Shown in pieces: positions 42,892 to 54,250 of a stretch of DNA of 64,000 bases. Numbering within the stretch: the stretch's first letter is position 1; each line of letters opens with the position of its first letter. A program made the translations under genes and the position numbers. This DNA comes from Chondrus crispus. Its lineage: Eukaryota > Rhodophyta > Florideophyceae > Gigartinales > Gigartinaceae. The stretch is from NCBI RefSeq assembly GCF_000350225.1, contig NW_005178579.1, positions 288,815 through 352,814 of the forward strand, given 5' to 3'. Below the pieces are notes generated by a model. It was not told the DNA's origin and ran no database searches. It worked only from the letters and a program-made list of their open reading frames with translations.

Positions 42892-44309
42892 GTGGCTGTG
42901 TGTTCGCTCATGACACTGCACTGCACGCGCCCCAAAAATAAACGAATATACAAGGAAAGGTTTTTGGACGTAGGGAATGGGAAATTCGTACCCAGCACAG
43001 TAGTCACCTTTTATAAGAAGCCGAGGCCGCGCAAAATCGTAGAGCTTTCCGATGGCGTCTTAATTGCTCTCTACGAGGAGGACACCTTTTTCTCAGATTG
43101 GAAAGTCGCTCTGCAGCAGGCGTACAAGAAGTATGGCGAAACCCGACGCCCTCTCGTCCTCGACGTCGGTGCCCAAGGTCAGGAGCCATGGATGACCGAT
43201 ATCCTCCCCGGCGTCGTCGTTACCACCACCAGCCATCTCGGTCCGTACTATCTCGCCCCTTCCTTGTCCTCCGTCTTTGAGATTGTCTGTGCAGCCTACC
43301 AATGGCTCGCGCAGGGGTTGGAGATGGGCTCCCAGAACATTGTTATCATCATCGCTCGTAACGCGGTCTCCGACCGCTATCGGCCTCTCACTGCCGTTGC
43401 CCTTGTCGCCCGCGCCTACCTGACCTACTTCAGTATCTACAAGAATGGTGTCGACGCCCTTGATCATTTCATGAATCTCGTCAAGAAGTCAGGGATGTGC
43501 TCAGAGCGTCAAATGGAGCAAGATATCACAAGCGTTCCCACCTTGTAACAATATTTACGATTCTTCACAATGCTGCGAATCCGCCCCGTCCTCCCCAACA
43601 ACCGCCCCATACAAATAGCAAAGATTCTCGTCCAGGGAACTGTCAAGATTGATGACCAGCCCTGGAATCCCATTGTACGCATATTTCAAGCAGGTCGGAA
43701 CCAGACCAAAGAGTGCACCACTATTCTGCAAGATGACAATGGTCTGGGAAACGATGCCATGATTGGTACAGGTTATGCTTCATTGGCCACCAACGAGGTC
43801 ATTTCAGGCGATATCGTTCTTGTATTCGAGCACTGGGTCCCTATTTCCGACGACACCAAACCACCTTTTACAACTACAGGTCACACAGGCTTCCTCCAAC
43901 CTCCGTATCACTTCGTGCGCTTTCAGGATGTCGAATGGCCCCACCCCTCGCGACTAAGTTTGAGACAATTGATGACTTCGGTGTCGACCTATTCTTCGAA
44001 TACCTGGAACCACCTGAGGGTGTCTCTATAGACGACTTTTCCGACCAAGCTCTGGAGTGATATGAAGAGAAGTATAGCGTGGAAGATGCAGACTTGCTTG
44101 GGCGTGCCGCCGATCTCAACGAGATTGTTCAAGAGATAGTCCTACAGTCGAAACGCTTTGAGAAAGTGTTGGTCGCGATTCTGACCGTCGGTAATTTCTT
44201 AAAGCTGGAACAGCGAAGGGATCAGCGCGCGGCTTCAGACTTGAGACCCTCCAGAAGCTGTCTGAAACGAAGGGACGGGGCTGAGGCTTTAATCTACTTT
44301 ACTATATAA
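42892..44309 (+). pseudogene. formin pseudogene: PTEN-like and C2 domains with start of FH2
   Basis: Formins nucleate unbranched actin filaments. Residues near 43,000 (VVTFYKKPRPRKIVELSDGV) and 43,270-43,480 (FEIVCAAYQWLAQGLEMGSQ, NIVIIIARNAVSDRYRPLTA, LTYFSIYKNG) follow the PTEN-like domain of class II formins. LRIRPVLPNNRPIQIAKILV to IVRIFQAGRNQ is the C2 start. FEKVLVAILTVGNFLKLEQR (44,158 on) is an FH2 segment. The phosphatase HCxxGxxR loop is replaced by ARNAVSDR, so no catalysis, as in plant class II formins. Defects: in-frame TAA at 43,546-43,548, a frame slip near 43,930, TGA at about 44,058, no FH1, and FH2 mostly lost. A relic of a host gene. Confidence 0.7.
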
Positions 44310-44399
44310 CTGACATGCTCTTCGCGAATCGATAGCCTCTCAACCTGATCCAAACAATCTCAATCGACTATCTTAGCGGTGCAAGTTGTGATAGAGCGC

Positions 44400-44888
44400 T
44401 TCACCAAAATTGGAACAGAGGACATTGCCCATGAGAATGTTGTACGGGGATATGGCCAAACACGGGGGTGCAGTGCGATCGATATCATGTTTGAAGAATA
44501 ACTCGCGACTCTTGCTCACGGCTTCGGATGTCCAGTTGCTGAACACCAATGACTTAGGCTCTGGGCATGCTGCAAAGACATGTCGGGGGCATGAAGGGTT
44601 GGTTCTGAGTGCGGCCGGGTCAGATGATTCGGACTTTATTGTGAGCGGGGGAGTGATAGGACTGTCAATATTTGGGATCGGCGGATGGGGGAAACTTTGT
44701 ATATCTGTAAGGGACACCGAGATTCGGTTTGGGGAACGACGTTTGAAATGAAGGGGATGAAGACAGTAGCGGTTTATGATGATGGGTCTATTAGCGCTAT
44801 AGATTGCAGCAGCAAAAGTTTGATCAAAGCGAAATTCAGAGGCACGGAAGGAAGTTTGGTGAACCCCGAGCACCGAACGCGGAGTTGA
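44400..44888 (+). pseudogene. WD40-repeat protein fragment, SKI8/WDR61-like
   Basis: Two frames joined by one slip near 44,655 give HGGAVRSISCLKNNSRLLLT, CRGHEGLVLSAAGSDDSDFI, DRTVNIWDRRMGETLYICKG and DSVWGTTFEMKGMKTVAVYD ending IDC. The order and spacing resemble the last three blades of SKI8/WDR61, a subunit of the Ski exosome cofactor and Paf1 complexes. N-terminal blades are absent. The exact family within WD40 proteins is less certain than the repeat type. Confidence 0.65.
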
Positions 44889-45731
44889 ACATAACGAAGC
44901 TGGGAAGCCAATGTGTACTAAGATGTCGGGATGTGTCGACTAGACGATTCAACTTTATTGTACAACCCAGTGGAGAAGGTGGCAAAGGGCAAGGTGAGGA
45001 GATGGGCTTAAGGAACTAGCATGCTAATAAATGAGAAAGTGGTATGACGCCTCTTTCGTAGAAGAAAGCACGATGTACAAGAGTGTTGTACAAATACAGA
45101 AAAGTATACAGATAGACCAGGTGGAGCGAGAACCGAAAAAGGAGGGCATGAGGGTGGCGTCTTGGTGTGAACAAAGTTGCGAAAGAAATGTGCGCAGTAC
45201 CGGCTTGACGAGCAGGTACTCCTCGACGAGGACGTCGTCGAGCTGCAGCTAGTCGAGCTCGTCCTGCAGGCCGAGGACCGCGGCTCGGACATGAGCGAGC
45301 GGCCCGGGCCGGAGTCCATGAAGTCGACCTCGGAGAAGTTGCGCGACTGGATGCGGCGGTGGGAGCCGCAGGGGGCCTCTTCACCCCCCTGCAGGGGGGT
45401 TAAGAGGCGATGGTTGGGGGCCAGAGGTGCAAGGGGCGGGAAGTGAGAGGGTAAAGCGGTGGTGGTAAGATGCGGCAAATGTGTGGGCGGGTGGAACGGG
45501 GAGAAGCGGGACCCTTTTGTTCAATGCGGGGCGAGGATGGGTGACGGCGCCCGCGGGACGGTGGTGCGGGTGTAAGTGCGCAGCATGACGGAACGAATAA
45601 CGAATGGAGACCGCCATGGTGGGCTCACACGACGAAACGGGATGAAGGGCAATTACGAGCGGGGTCTCCTGGACGAGCTCGTGCTGCGTGCGGATGGGGG
45701 CGCCTCGTCGCGCGCTCCATGACATACACCT
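44889..45731. other. unassigned region with broken coding-like sequence
   Basis: 45,177-45,446 has GC-rich codon-like composition (plus strand LDEQVLLDEDVVELQLVELV; minus strand LDDVLVEEYLLVKPVLRTFL). Neither strand gives a recognised protein, and both contain stops. Possibly exons of another captured gene. 44,889-45,030 is noncoding. Confidence 0.3.
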
Positions 45732-47183
45732 CGCTCTGCAGGCGGTACGTGTCCAGCGCGCGGCATACCAGCGCGCGGCACACCAGCGCGCGGGGCAGGC
45801 GCTGCGGGATGTAATTTTTTATGTAATAAGAATATTTATATCCATGGATCAGTATTGTGACTCGGGCATACGTGCCACGCCGCGTGAGCGTGTGGCAAGT
45901 GAACAGCCTGCGCTCGCCCAAAAACGGATCGCTCGCTATCCTCTCTTGCACTTCCCCCAGTCGTTCTTCTCTTCCTTCTCCCGCTTTCACCCCTAGGGGC
46001 GGATTCGGGTGGTGATATTTACGCTTCCTATCCGCATCATTACTGCACTCGCCCACATCTTATCCCTTTTCAAGTCCTGCAGTGGTCCCCGCCGCAATGG
46101 AAGCTGCAGAGTTGTCCCGCGAGACGCCGTCGCCGCCTCGACCTTCTTCCTCTCTCCTCTCCCCCGAACCCCTCGATACGAAAAAGGCTGATGAAAGTGA
46201 GAGCAAGCCGGAGACACCCTTTGAAACACCCGCTCAAAGAAGGCGGCGTGTTCGGAACGCAGCGTTGAAGAAGGCCTCGGAAATCGTTTAAAAACGAGAG
46301 GAGACCAGTGGGACCCAAAAAGCGACGATTCTGCAAAGACAAAAAGTGCGTATTGCACGCTCTTTGCTGCTAATCTGCCCTTTACCATGATGGAGAAGTC
46401 ATTTCAGGATGCATTCGAGGCATATGGCCCTGTGGCAACTGTTATGCCATTAGATCGAGAGGGAGTTTTGAGAGACTACGCAGTTGTTGAGTTTGAACGA
46501 GAACGCGATATGAAGATTGCATAGCGAGAAGCGAACCGGATGAGGTCAGGAGGCCATCGCATTCTGGTAGATGTGGAAAGGGGTCGAACTGTTAACGGTT
46601 GGCGGCCAAACAGGCTAGACGATCCGAACAATGTGTGCACGAGCAAGCGACGGAGTGAGAGGAGGGAGGCAAGGCCGAGACTAAACATTAAGCGACAGGC
46701 TCTGAGAAGATGCGATGTCTTCTTCCTATACAAATATTTTATGCCCCATCAAGGCGAATTTACATCTACTTGTGTGAGCCTTTCCAACTAGTCACGCACT
46801 TCATCAACATGCTGTACGTAATAATTGGCTGAAGTGCTCTTCCGTTCAACTGTACATGTGTGAACACTAATATTCTTCCCGTCAGCATTGCGATATATTT
46901 ATTTAAACATGTCTTCATCGGTTCGGTCGTCACCAATAGAACAAACCCAGTCCGGCGCCTCACCCTCGACATCGAAGAGTCTCAACACTTCAGCCACTGC
47001 TGCTCTTTTGTGCACCCCTCGCGGTCGAACGTAAAGGAGTTTTTGCCCCATCAAGACCTCCATCGGACTGCCGTGTAGCACCTCCTCGAGCGCTTGCCGA
47101 GCATCATGTGCTCGACTGACTGCGAGATTGCATATGGCTGGCATCTCTGCAATGCCAGCTATATGCAATCTCTTTCTGCGACA
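45732..47183. repeat. right copy of the inverted TPP/U1-70K segmental duplication
   Basis: Reverse complement of 20,461-21,896 with scattered substitutions and small indels. The segment ends at CTCGCTCTGCAGGCGG (left) and TCTTTCTGCGAC (right). TPP coding similarity continues beyond the right boundary (to about 47,300), so the right copy is closer to the original locus than the left. Confidence 0.85.
46097..46630 (+). pseudogene. U1 snRNP 70K N-terminal/RRM fragment (right copy)
   Basis: ATG 46,097: MEAAELSRETPSPPRPSSSL, QRRRRVRNAALKKASEIV, stop at 46,289, frame slip, TLFAANLPFTMMEKSFQDAF, DRDYAVVEF-type segment, KIA then TAG at about 46,523, GHRILVDVERGRTVNGW. The TAG and slip are shared with the left copy; the TAA after EIV is specific to this copy (left copy reads EIVKNERRPVGPKKRRF). 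It is therefore more decayed than the left one. Confidence 0.85.
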
Positions 47184-47409
47184 AGAAGGTGGTAGGTGTG
47201 CTGTCCTCAATTTGTTTCAACAACAGACCGGCCAATTCAAGCGCGTCCCTTATTGAAATGAGATCATGGGGGCTTAATGAGTCATCACAAGTTTCGTCGC
47301 GTTTCTCGACTAGAGTATTTCCGGTTGTTTCGAACGCCTCCTCCTCTCCACACTCTAGCAATCCACTCATTCTACGGCCCCAAACCTCTCCCGTAAAAGG
47401 TCTGACCAT
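46780..47409 (-). pseudogene. trehalose-6-phosphate phosphatase fragment (right copy, longer)
   Basis: From about 47,409 leftward: SIRDALELAGLLLKQIEDST, KEIAYSWHCRDAS, then in a shifted frame HDARQALEEVLHG, KLLYVRPRGVHKR, SIGDDRTDEDMFK, TAA, and the readable family C-terminus to 46,790. It extends about 75 codons further upstream than the left copy. The frame loss at the palindrome is shared by both; the stop after DMFK is TAA here and TGA at left. Confidence 0.8.
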
Positions 47410-47594
47410 CGCGCAGAAAACTTTGAGGTTTGAGTCATCACGCCGTCATTAGACTGCATGCGGCGAAGACTACAGTAAGCTAAGCATTTAAACAATTTTA
47501 GGTTATCAATCAACTGCTCGGTGTTTAAATAATTTAGCCTTATTTTTGGGACAAATGCCCCCCTCAGAAATCTTTTTATTCCGGAAAAGTTCTT
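47410..47594. other. short AT-rich junction between TPP relic and the decayed gypsy element
   Basis: AT-rich sequence with GTTTAAATAATTTA. No 3' LTR is recognisable here, so the second gypsy element appears truncated at this end. Confidence 0.4.
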
Positions 47595-50500
47595 TTAAGA
47601 GCCAACTGCTGTTAACAGCCCCTCTGTCTTTGGTAGAAGTTTGACAGAGAGCTCGTCCGTTCCGGTCGTACCTTGCGCACGCGTGCGTCGCTCGACGCTT
47701 GTCAACGGGCGGGGCGGGCGATCAACGTAGACAAAATCGCCCGCCACAACGACCGGACGGAAGCGGACCTTCTTGTCAAAATCGTCCTTGTACCGCTTTT
47801 GCGATGCGGATAATTTCGTCCGAGCGCGGTCGAGAGCGTCGCGAAGCTTGCGCAGCGTGGCGCGCTTGTACTGCACCGGGGTCTGCGGGTCCTCTCGATG
47901 GGTCCCCGCGTCCTGCGGCACAGTACCGGGGAGGATTAAACCGGACGGTGGCCGCGTTAACACCAGGTCGAACGGAGTCGTCTCCGTCGACCGGTGGACC
48001 TGCGTATTGTACGCGAAGGTCAGCGGCTGCACGTAGTCGTCCTAATCGCGCTGGTGCTCCTCCACGTAGTGCCGGAGGCGTTGCACCAGCGTGCGATTGA
48101 ACTGTTCGGTCTGCCCATTCGACTGGGGGTGGTAGGCTGTCATGAGATAATGCGGCACCCCCAGGAGGGCGCATACCGCGTCGAAGAATTTCGCAGCAAA
48201 CTGGGGGCCATTGTCGGTTAGTACGTAGCGCGGCGCTCCGTAAACGTAGACCCAGTTGTCTAAAAACGCGTTTGCGACGACCGAAGCGGTTGTGGTCCGG
48301 AGCGGGATACTGCGCGTTAGCTTGGAGAACCGGTCCGTAATTACCAACACGTGTTGGTTTCCGTGCGCGGTCTTGGGCAGGGGCCCCAGGAGTCCATCGC
48401 GACAAACTCCAAGAGGCCCGCCGCGGGGAACAGCTTGAGATCCTTTTGGTTCTTGACAAGCGTCCCGCGGGTCGCAGCACACGAGGTGCAATTCCGTACG
48501 GTCGAAAACGCGTCGCTGGCCATGTGTGGCCAGTAGTACTCCCTGCGAAGGGTGTAGTACATACGCGTCGCTCCCGGGTGACCTGCCAACCTCGGATGGT
48601 GTGCCAGGTACAGTACCCGGGGGCGCAACCGAGTCGGTACCACGCGCTGCAGGGTTCCGTCCAGCGGGGACGTCCTCACGAGAAATCCGTAACGGTCGAT
48701 GTCGAACTTCGAGTTCGGCGTCCCGACGGTTTCCGCGGCGAAGCGGCAGAAGGCGTCCTCAGCTTGTTCGCGTAGAAATTCCTCAACCGAGATGGACGCA
48801 GCGTCGCGTTCCTCGGGAGTTATCGCGAGCGCGTGACAACCGTCCGGACGGTCTTGCGGCGGGTCAGTGCACATTGTCCAGGAGGGCCTCGCTGCCCTCA
48901 TCGTACTGGACCGCGAAGCACGGGACCTCATCATCGACCGGGTCGGTGTCTCCTCCATTGGTACGTAAGCGCGATACGCCGTCCGCGAGTTGGTGCTTGA
49001 CGCCTGGGCGGTACTGTACCTCGTAGTCGTACTCCGCCAAGCGCAGGCGCCAGCGAGCGTGCCGACCGGAACTGTCCGCTAAATTGAGGACCCAGCGTAG
49101 GGCCTCGTGATCCGTGCGGAGGTTGAACGCGCTTCCGTATAGGTACGGCCGTAGGGTGAGGATGCTCCACACTACGGCCAAGCATTCCTTTTCGGTAGTC
49201 GTATAATTGCGCTCCGCGTCGGTCAACGCGCGACTCCAATATCGGATCGGTCGGGTACCTTCATCGGGTTGCTCCTGTAGAAGGGTCCAACCCACTTGGT
49301 GTCCGCACGCGTCGGTGTCCAGCGTATATTTTCGTCCGTAGCGGGGCAGCGCGAGGATTGGCGGCGCCACGAGGCGCCGCTTCAATTTCTCAAACGCCGC
49401 ATATTCCGTATCGGTTAATATCTCGAACTCGTAGGGCTGATTCTTGCCGGTCTTCTTGTTCAGCGGCGCGGCGATCCTCGCAAATCCTTGCACAAACCGT
49501 CGGTACACGTTGCACATCCCGAGAAAGGATTGCAGTTCCGTTTGGTTAGTAGACGCGCGCGCGCTCGATCGTGATGACGTTGCGTCGCTCCACCTCCAAC
49601 CGTCCCAGACGAATGACGTGCCCGAGATAGGTTACGGAGGTGTCGAAAAACGCGCACTTTGCCAATTTTAGCGACACGCCCGCGGTATGTAGAAGCCGTA
49701 GTACCTCGCGCACGTGTGCCATATGTTCCGTAACGGTTCGCGAGTAGACGATGACCTCATTGAGGTAGACCAGCGCGGTCTCCCATTTCACGCGGGACAG
49801 GATGATGTCGACCGCTCGTTGAAATGTCGCGGGCGCCTTTTTGAGACCGAACGGCATGCGTAGGAAGCGGTAGAGGCCCGAATGCGACGCGAACGTAGTT
49901 TTGTCGCGGTCCTCCTCGGCGATCTCCACCTGCCAATACCCGCTATTACAGTCTAGCGTGGTAAAGACAGTGGCATCGCCGAGCGAGTCGATACATTCGT
50001 CCATGCGCGGTAGTGGGTAGGAGTCGCGAACCGTAACGGCGTTTAGCTTGCGATAGTCCACGCAGAACCGCATGGTCCCGTCCTTTTTAGGCACGAAGAC
50101 CACGGGGCTCGCCCACTCGGCCGATGTCGGTTCGATGACTCCCGCGCGCAGCATGCGGTCGATTTCCTTCTTCTCCTTCTCGCGCGCGATGGGTCCGGCT
50201 CGGTAGGGTGCTTGGTAGATCGGCTTCGCACCGGGCTTCAGCTCGATGCGATGCTTCGTAGCATCGATCTTACCCAAGTGGCCGGACCACATGTCCTTGA
50301 ACTCGGACAGCATGTCCATAATTTCCGACCGGACGGTACTGTCTTCTGCCCCAATATGGACGTCTTCTTCCCACGAGCGGGTCTTCTCCGCGTCCGTATC
50401 GGTCCGCTCATCCGCGTTAGCGGGATTGCCACTGTGGGCGTCGTCCGTTTCCGGTTCTTGGCGTCGCGCGCCTCCTCCTGTAGCGGTGGTGGATTTAATT

Positions 50501-51945
50501 CTGCCATCGTCCGTAACGGGTCCTTCTCGTCGCGCACATTCCTCCGCAGGTGAGGAATTAATCCTGCCTTCGTCCGTAGCGGATTCTTTGCGACGTGCGT
50601 ATCCTTCCGTAGCGGTGGAGGATTTTCTTCTGCCATCGTCCGTAACTGGTTGTTCGCGTCGCGCCTGTTCCTCCGTAGCAGTCGAGGAATTATTTTTGTT
50701 CCCTCCCCCTTCCTTAGCGTCGGCCTCCCCGGGGACCGGCACGCCAAGTGTCAGGATGTGTGTGGGGGAAGGCAACGCGAGACCAACAACGGTATGCTTG
50801 GGGATGTGGGCCGCGTGGCTTCCGAAGTTGCTAACGAGCACCGTAAACGGCTCGCCCGGGAGGAGGTCCATGACCCCCTGGGCCATCAGGCATAAATTCT
50901 TATGCGCCGTTTTGGGGTGGTTTTGCAGGAAGCAAAGCCCCCCAACCGGTGTTGCGACGCGAACCATCGCTTGGGTCATCGGGGGTATCGTCACCCCCTT
51001 GACCACGCGAATTTTCCGTGACGGTACGTTCGTCGGGAACTGCGCGCGCTTCCGGTCGGCCGAATTTTCCTCCTGCGGGAGCTGCTGCGACGGTCCCCTC
51101 GAGGCCATCTTGCGGTCGTGCCTCGAGGGTGTGACTCCCGTCAGCGCTACGGACGGCGCATGATGGAACAGCACCTTCCTCTGCGGTGGCAGGATCGCCT
51201 TCACGTGGCGATCCAGGAACGTGGTTCCGAGGATACAGTCCACCGCGAGGTTGGTGACGACCAAGAACGGTACGCGCGCGACGAACTCACCAATCCGGAC
51301 GTACAGCTTGAGCTCGCCGAGGGCCTTCATCGACCTATTTGAAGCGTCGATGAGCGGCGGGCTCCGCGCGGACTGGATGGCAGCGCGCCACGGTTCTGCC
51401 ACACACCGTAGGTGGATTAGATTCGGGCCGGCGCCCGAATCTAGAACCGGCGTGATGGCGCGCATCATCGCGCGTCGTTGTCCGACCGTTGCGGTGACCT
51501 TGTAATTTTGCTTCTTGAAGAAGCAAATTGCCGCTTCGTCCGTTCCGCTCTGCGATTGCGCGCGTACCGAAGCGGTCGACGGGGTGCCTTGTTTATTGAG
51601 GCTTGGCACGGGGAGGATCGTCGACGCCTCTACGCGTCTTCCCCGGCTTCCCCCGTCAACCCAAGGTCCTCGGGCCCCTCGTCCGTCAGCGGTAACGCGG
51701 GTTCTTCCGATTGGACGGTCTCGCGCGGCTCGACCACGTTGATGCTCGTGGGAGCCTGCGCACGCGAATTTCGCCACGCGGTCGGCGGTTGGCGCTCGAA
51801 CGGCGAACCCGGGCGGAGACCTTGACGGATCCGAAGCTTTTGGTAATTGGCCTCGCGGGCCTGCAAAAGCTTCGAACGCAGCGCGCTGTCCGCCACCACA
51901 GGACATTGCTCCTGTCGGTGGGTCAGGTCCAGACGGAACCGACAC
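47595..51945 (-). pseudogene. pol remnant of the decayed gypsy element
   Basis: 51,945-49,546: Cys-rich start, protease VLDSGAGPNLI, RT with EWASPVVFVPKKDGTMRFCV and [15 protein letters not shown]. The catalytic YxDD is YLNE at 49,767-49,756, so both metal-binding Asp of that motif are lost. A frameshift near 49,545 leads to RNase H (LDTDACGHQVGW, TTEKECLAVVWS) to 48,864. Another shift gives the HHCC zinc region (HHPRLAGHPG, CTSCAATRG), and one more near 48,405 gives the integrase core (MDSWGP, TDNGPQF, NGQTEQFNRT) to a TAG at about 48,039 where HQRDW is expected. The frame then continues VQPLTFAYNTQVHR to 47,595. Integrase D,D,E residues remain. Not functional. Confidence 0.92.
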
Positions 51946-54197
51946 GGCGGGGGTCCAGGTAATCCTTGATTGAAGAACCGGACCCGCTGGTTCTGTACTG
52001 GCCTTCCGTACGGATATGTGCGCGCGTCACCTTGTTGGGCGGGCGCCATCGGTGCGCCCGCCGGGGACGAGGCAGGTGACGGATGGTAGCTAGTCGGCGG
52101 CCAGCTAAGCAAGCTCGGCGTCGCCGACTGGTCCGTCACCGCCAGTATCTCCTCCGTTTCGGTTCTGCGCGCTGTCGGGAGTTCAGACAGGGACTCGACC
52201 GACAGCACGGGCCTTGTCCGCGCGTTGCGCGTGAACCTTCTCACCGAATCGGGCGGTGCTTGAGGCGACGCGAGCGAGGTCGCCTGTCTTCGAGCCGAGC
52301 GGTGCGTTTCGCCTATCGCTTGCGCGTAGCGTGCCACCGCTTGGTAGTCCACGCCCGGATGCGTCGCGAGATAGTTCCGCACCTGCGTGCACGTCGCTGG
52401 CAGAAGTCCCTAAACGAAAAGGGACTTCAAGCGCCTGTCTGAAAATACGGTTCCGCAGCGCAACGCCTTGTCCCACAACTGGTTACTGTACACCTCCTCC
52501 GTCATATTAGAGCTCTGACGGAAGGAGGTGACATCACCGACCGCTTTGGAAATAAATTTGTCAGTCGCGTACGTGCGCAATAAAAAGTTAACAACTTCCG
52601 CGTAGGTTTCGAGCATATCGCGCTGCTCCGCATCGACCGCCATGGTGTTCCCGTGTAGCCTGGAATGGAGCAAGGCGTGAGCCTGCCCAGTCACATAGAA
52701 CTGGAAACACCATACGGCCGCGCCTTCGCTGACCCCATTGTGGTCGCAGGCCATCTTGAAGCGCGCGAGAAATCCTAGCACCGCGATTGGATCTTGACCA
52801 CCGAATGTGTGGGTTTTCAGCTGGACGTCCAACTTCTTCCGATATCGGTTAACTCGCCGCGCGGTACTCGCGTCGTAGCGCGCGCTGCGATTTTCCAGCC
52901 TATACGTGCGGTAGTCGACGGCCTTGGTGAACAGGTCGTTCAGCGGTCTGATCACCGGCAACCGTTTCGGATCCCGCCTCGGGGCAGACCGGCGGTCTCT
53001 GCCCCTGCGATGGCGGTCTCCCTCTCCGCCGGGGCTACTGTAGCCCTCCAAATCGGAGTCTTCTCGCCGGAACCGACGTCGGTCGTGCGCATTGCGGCCT
53101 CTGCGGTCGCCTCTGCGCGATCCGTCCGACTCGGTGTCCTCGTCATCGGAGGGGTATCCACCTCCTCCGGTATCGCGGTATCGCGTATAGCGTCCTTCGC
53201 GGTTATCATCGGAGGGGTAACCGACCCCTCCGGCATCGCGGTATCGCGCGTAGCGTCCGTCGCGGTTCTTGCGCGTCGCCTTGTGGCGACGTCTTGTGTC
53301 TTCTTCCTCGGAGGGGTTTTCTGTACCCTCCGAGGTGTCGCCTTGAGCGCCGGGTGCGCTTCTTCTGCTCGACCGATACGGCTGTCGCTTTTCTGTCGCG
53401 AAGCGCCCCAGGCGGTTTTCTGTCCCGCGGGGGCCAGCCGTATCGGCGAGTACGGGAGGGCCATTTTCTGTGGGCCCTCCTGTAGCACCATAAATTGGTG
53501 GGAGGTAAATGGTCTTACCCTCCGGGTGAGGGGCCATTGTACCGATCCCGGGTGCGGCGCCGATCGGTTCAGCGTGCGTTAGCGTAGGATCCGGAGCGGT
53601 TGAGTCGCGCTGCTCGCGTGCGTCGACTTCTGCTCCGGCGAAGGTCGTGACCAGACGATTGGCCACGGCGGAGCTGATCGCTCCCTTTAGAGCCGTGCCG
53701 GACGGGGATTCTTCATCCACAGTGGTGAGCGCGGTCACTACCTCGCATTGGACTTGAGCCGGTAGAAGTTCGTCCAAAAGCGGTGGTATCGCGCTGCGTA
53801 CGTGCGTGTCCACGAGCGCGGGCACCGTTCGGTCGAGGCATACGCGCGCTATCTGGGGGAGTTCCGTAGCGAGGAACTCCTCGACTCAGGCCTGGATGCG
53901 CGGCTGAATCGCGTCGACCATCCATTGGACGCGATTCTCAGTGCCTGCCAATGCGGCCGGCGTAACATCCGATGCGGACGCTCGCGTGCGGCCCGGTCGC
54001 GGTGGCGGTCGCAGCAGGGCTTCCGGGTTCTCCACCCGGGGGCGCGGTGCGCCACTGCCACTGCGGGTGCTCAGACGCCCGGAGGCGGAGTCTTCCCCTC
54101 GATCCAGTCGGTTCATCGTCGAATACGCTTCGCGATCGACGCGGTGATTTCTCAACCTTTTCCGTCTGTACGGTTCTGCGCGCGATCGAGCGACCAC
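51630..54197 (-). pseudogene. gag remnant of the decayed gypsy element
   Basis: One frame is open from 54,197 to 51,630 except for two stops: TGA at 53,888-53,886 (RIQA-stop-VEEFLATEL) and TAG at 52,412-52,410 (LKSLFV-stop-GLLPATCTQ). An ATG at about 54,113 (MNRLDRGEDSASGRL) is a possible start. An Arg-rich disordered N-terminus with repeated GRYARYRD blocks (about 53,250-53,130) precedes a capsid-like core (DPIAVLGFLARFKMACDHNG, VVNFLLRTYATDKFI). At 51,944-51,903 lies CRFRLDLTHRQEQC, a zinc-knuckle spacing with Arg at the second ligand. Pol overlaps the last 315 bases in the -1 frame. No canonical slippery heptamer was found at the very end. Confidence 0.85.
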
Positions 54198-54250
54198 GCA
54201 TGCGGCTCAACCTCGAGAGTTATCCCCTCCACAAGAGTACCAAATGTGGG

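Larger units (their letters stand above)
47595..54250 (-). mobile_element. decayed Ty3/gypsy element, gag-pol on minus strand
   Basis: Gag, protease, RT, RNase H and integrase occur in Ty3/gypsy order, but with at least three in-frame stops, three frameshifts and an altered RT active site. Integrase ends before a chromodomain, next to unrelated AT-rich DNA, so the 3' part and LTR are missing. Upstream of gag the sequence to about 55.5 kb may contain the old 5' LTR. Pol is related to that of the intact element but belongs to a different family (protease DSGAG rather than DTCSG). Confidence 0.88.

Noticed and set aside
45016..45725. Possible SNF7/ESCRT-like protein from an LDE/VELQ-rich stretch
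   Set aside because: Similarity is compositional only, and the frame is short and broken.
47410..47594. 3' LTR of the decayed gypsy element
   Set aside because: Only 185 bp remain before the TPP relic and nothing matches the 54.3-55.6 kb region.
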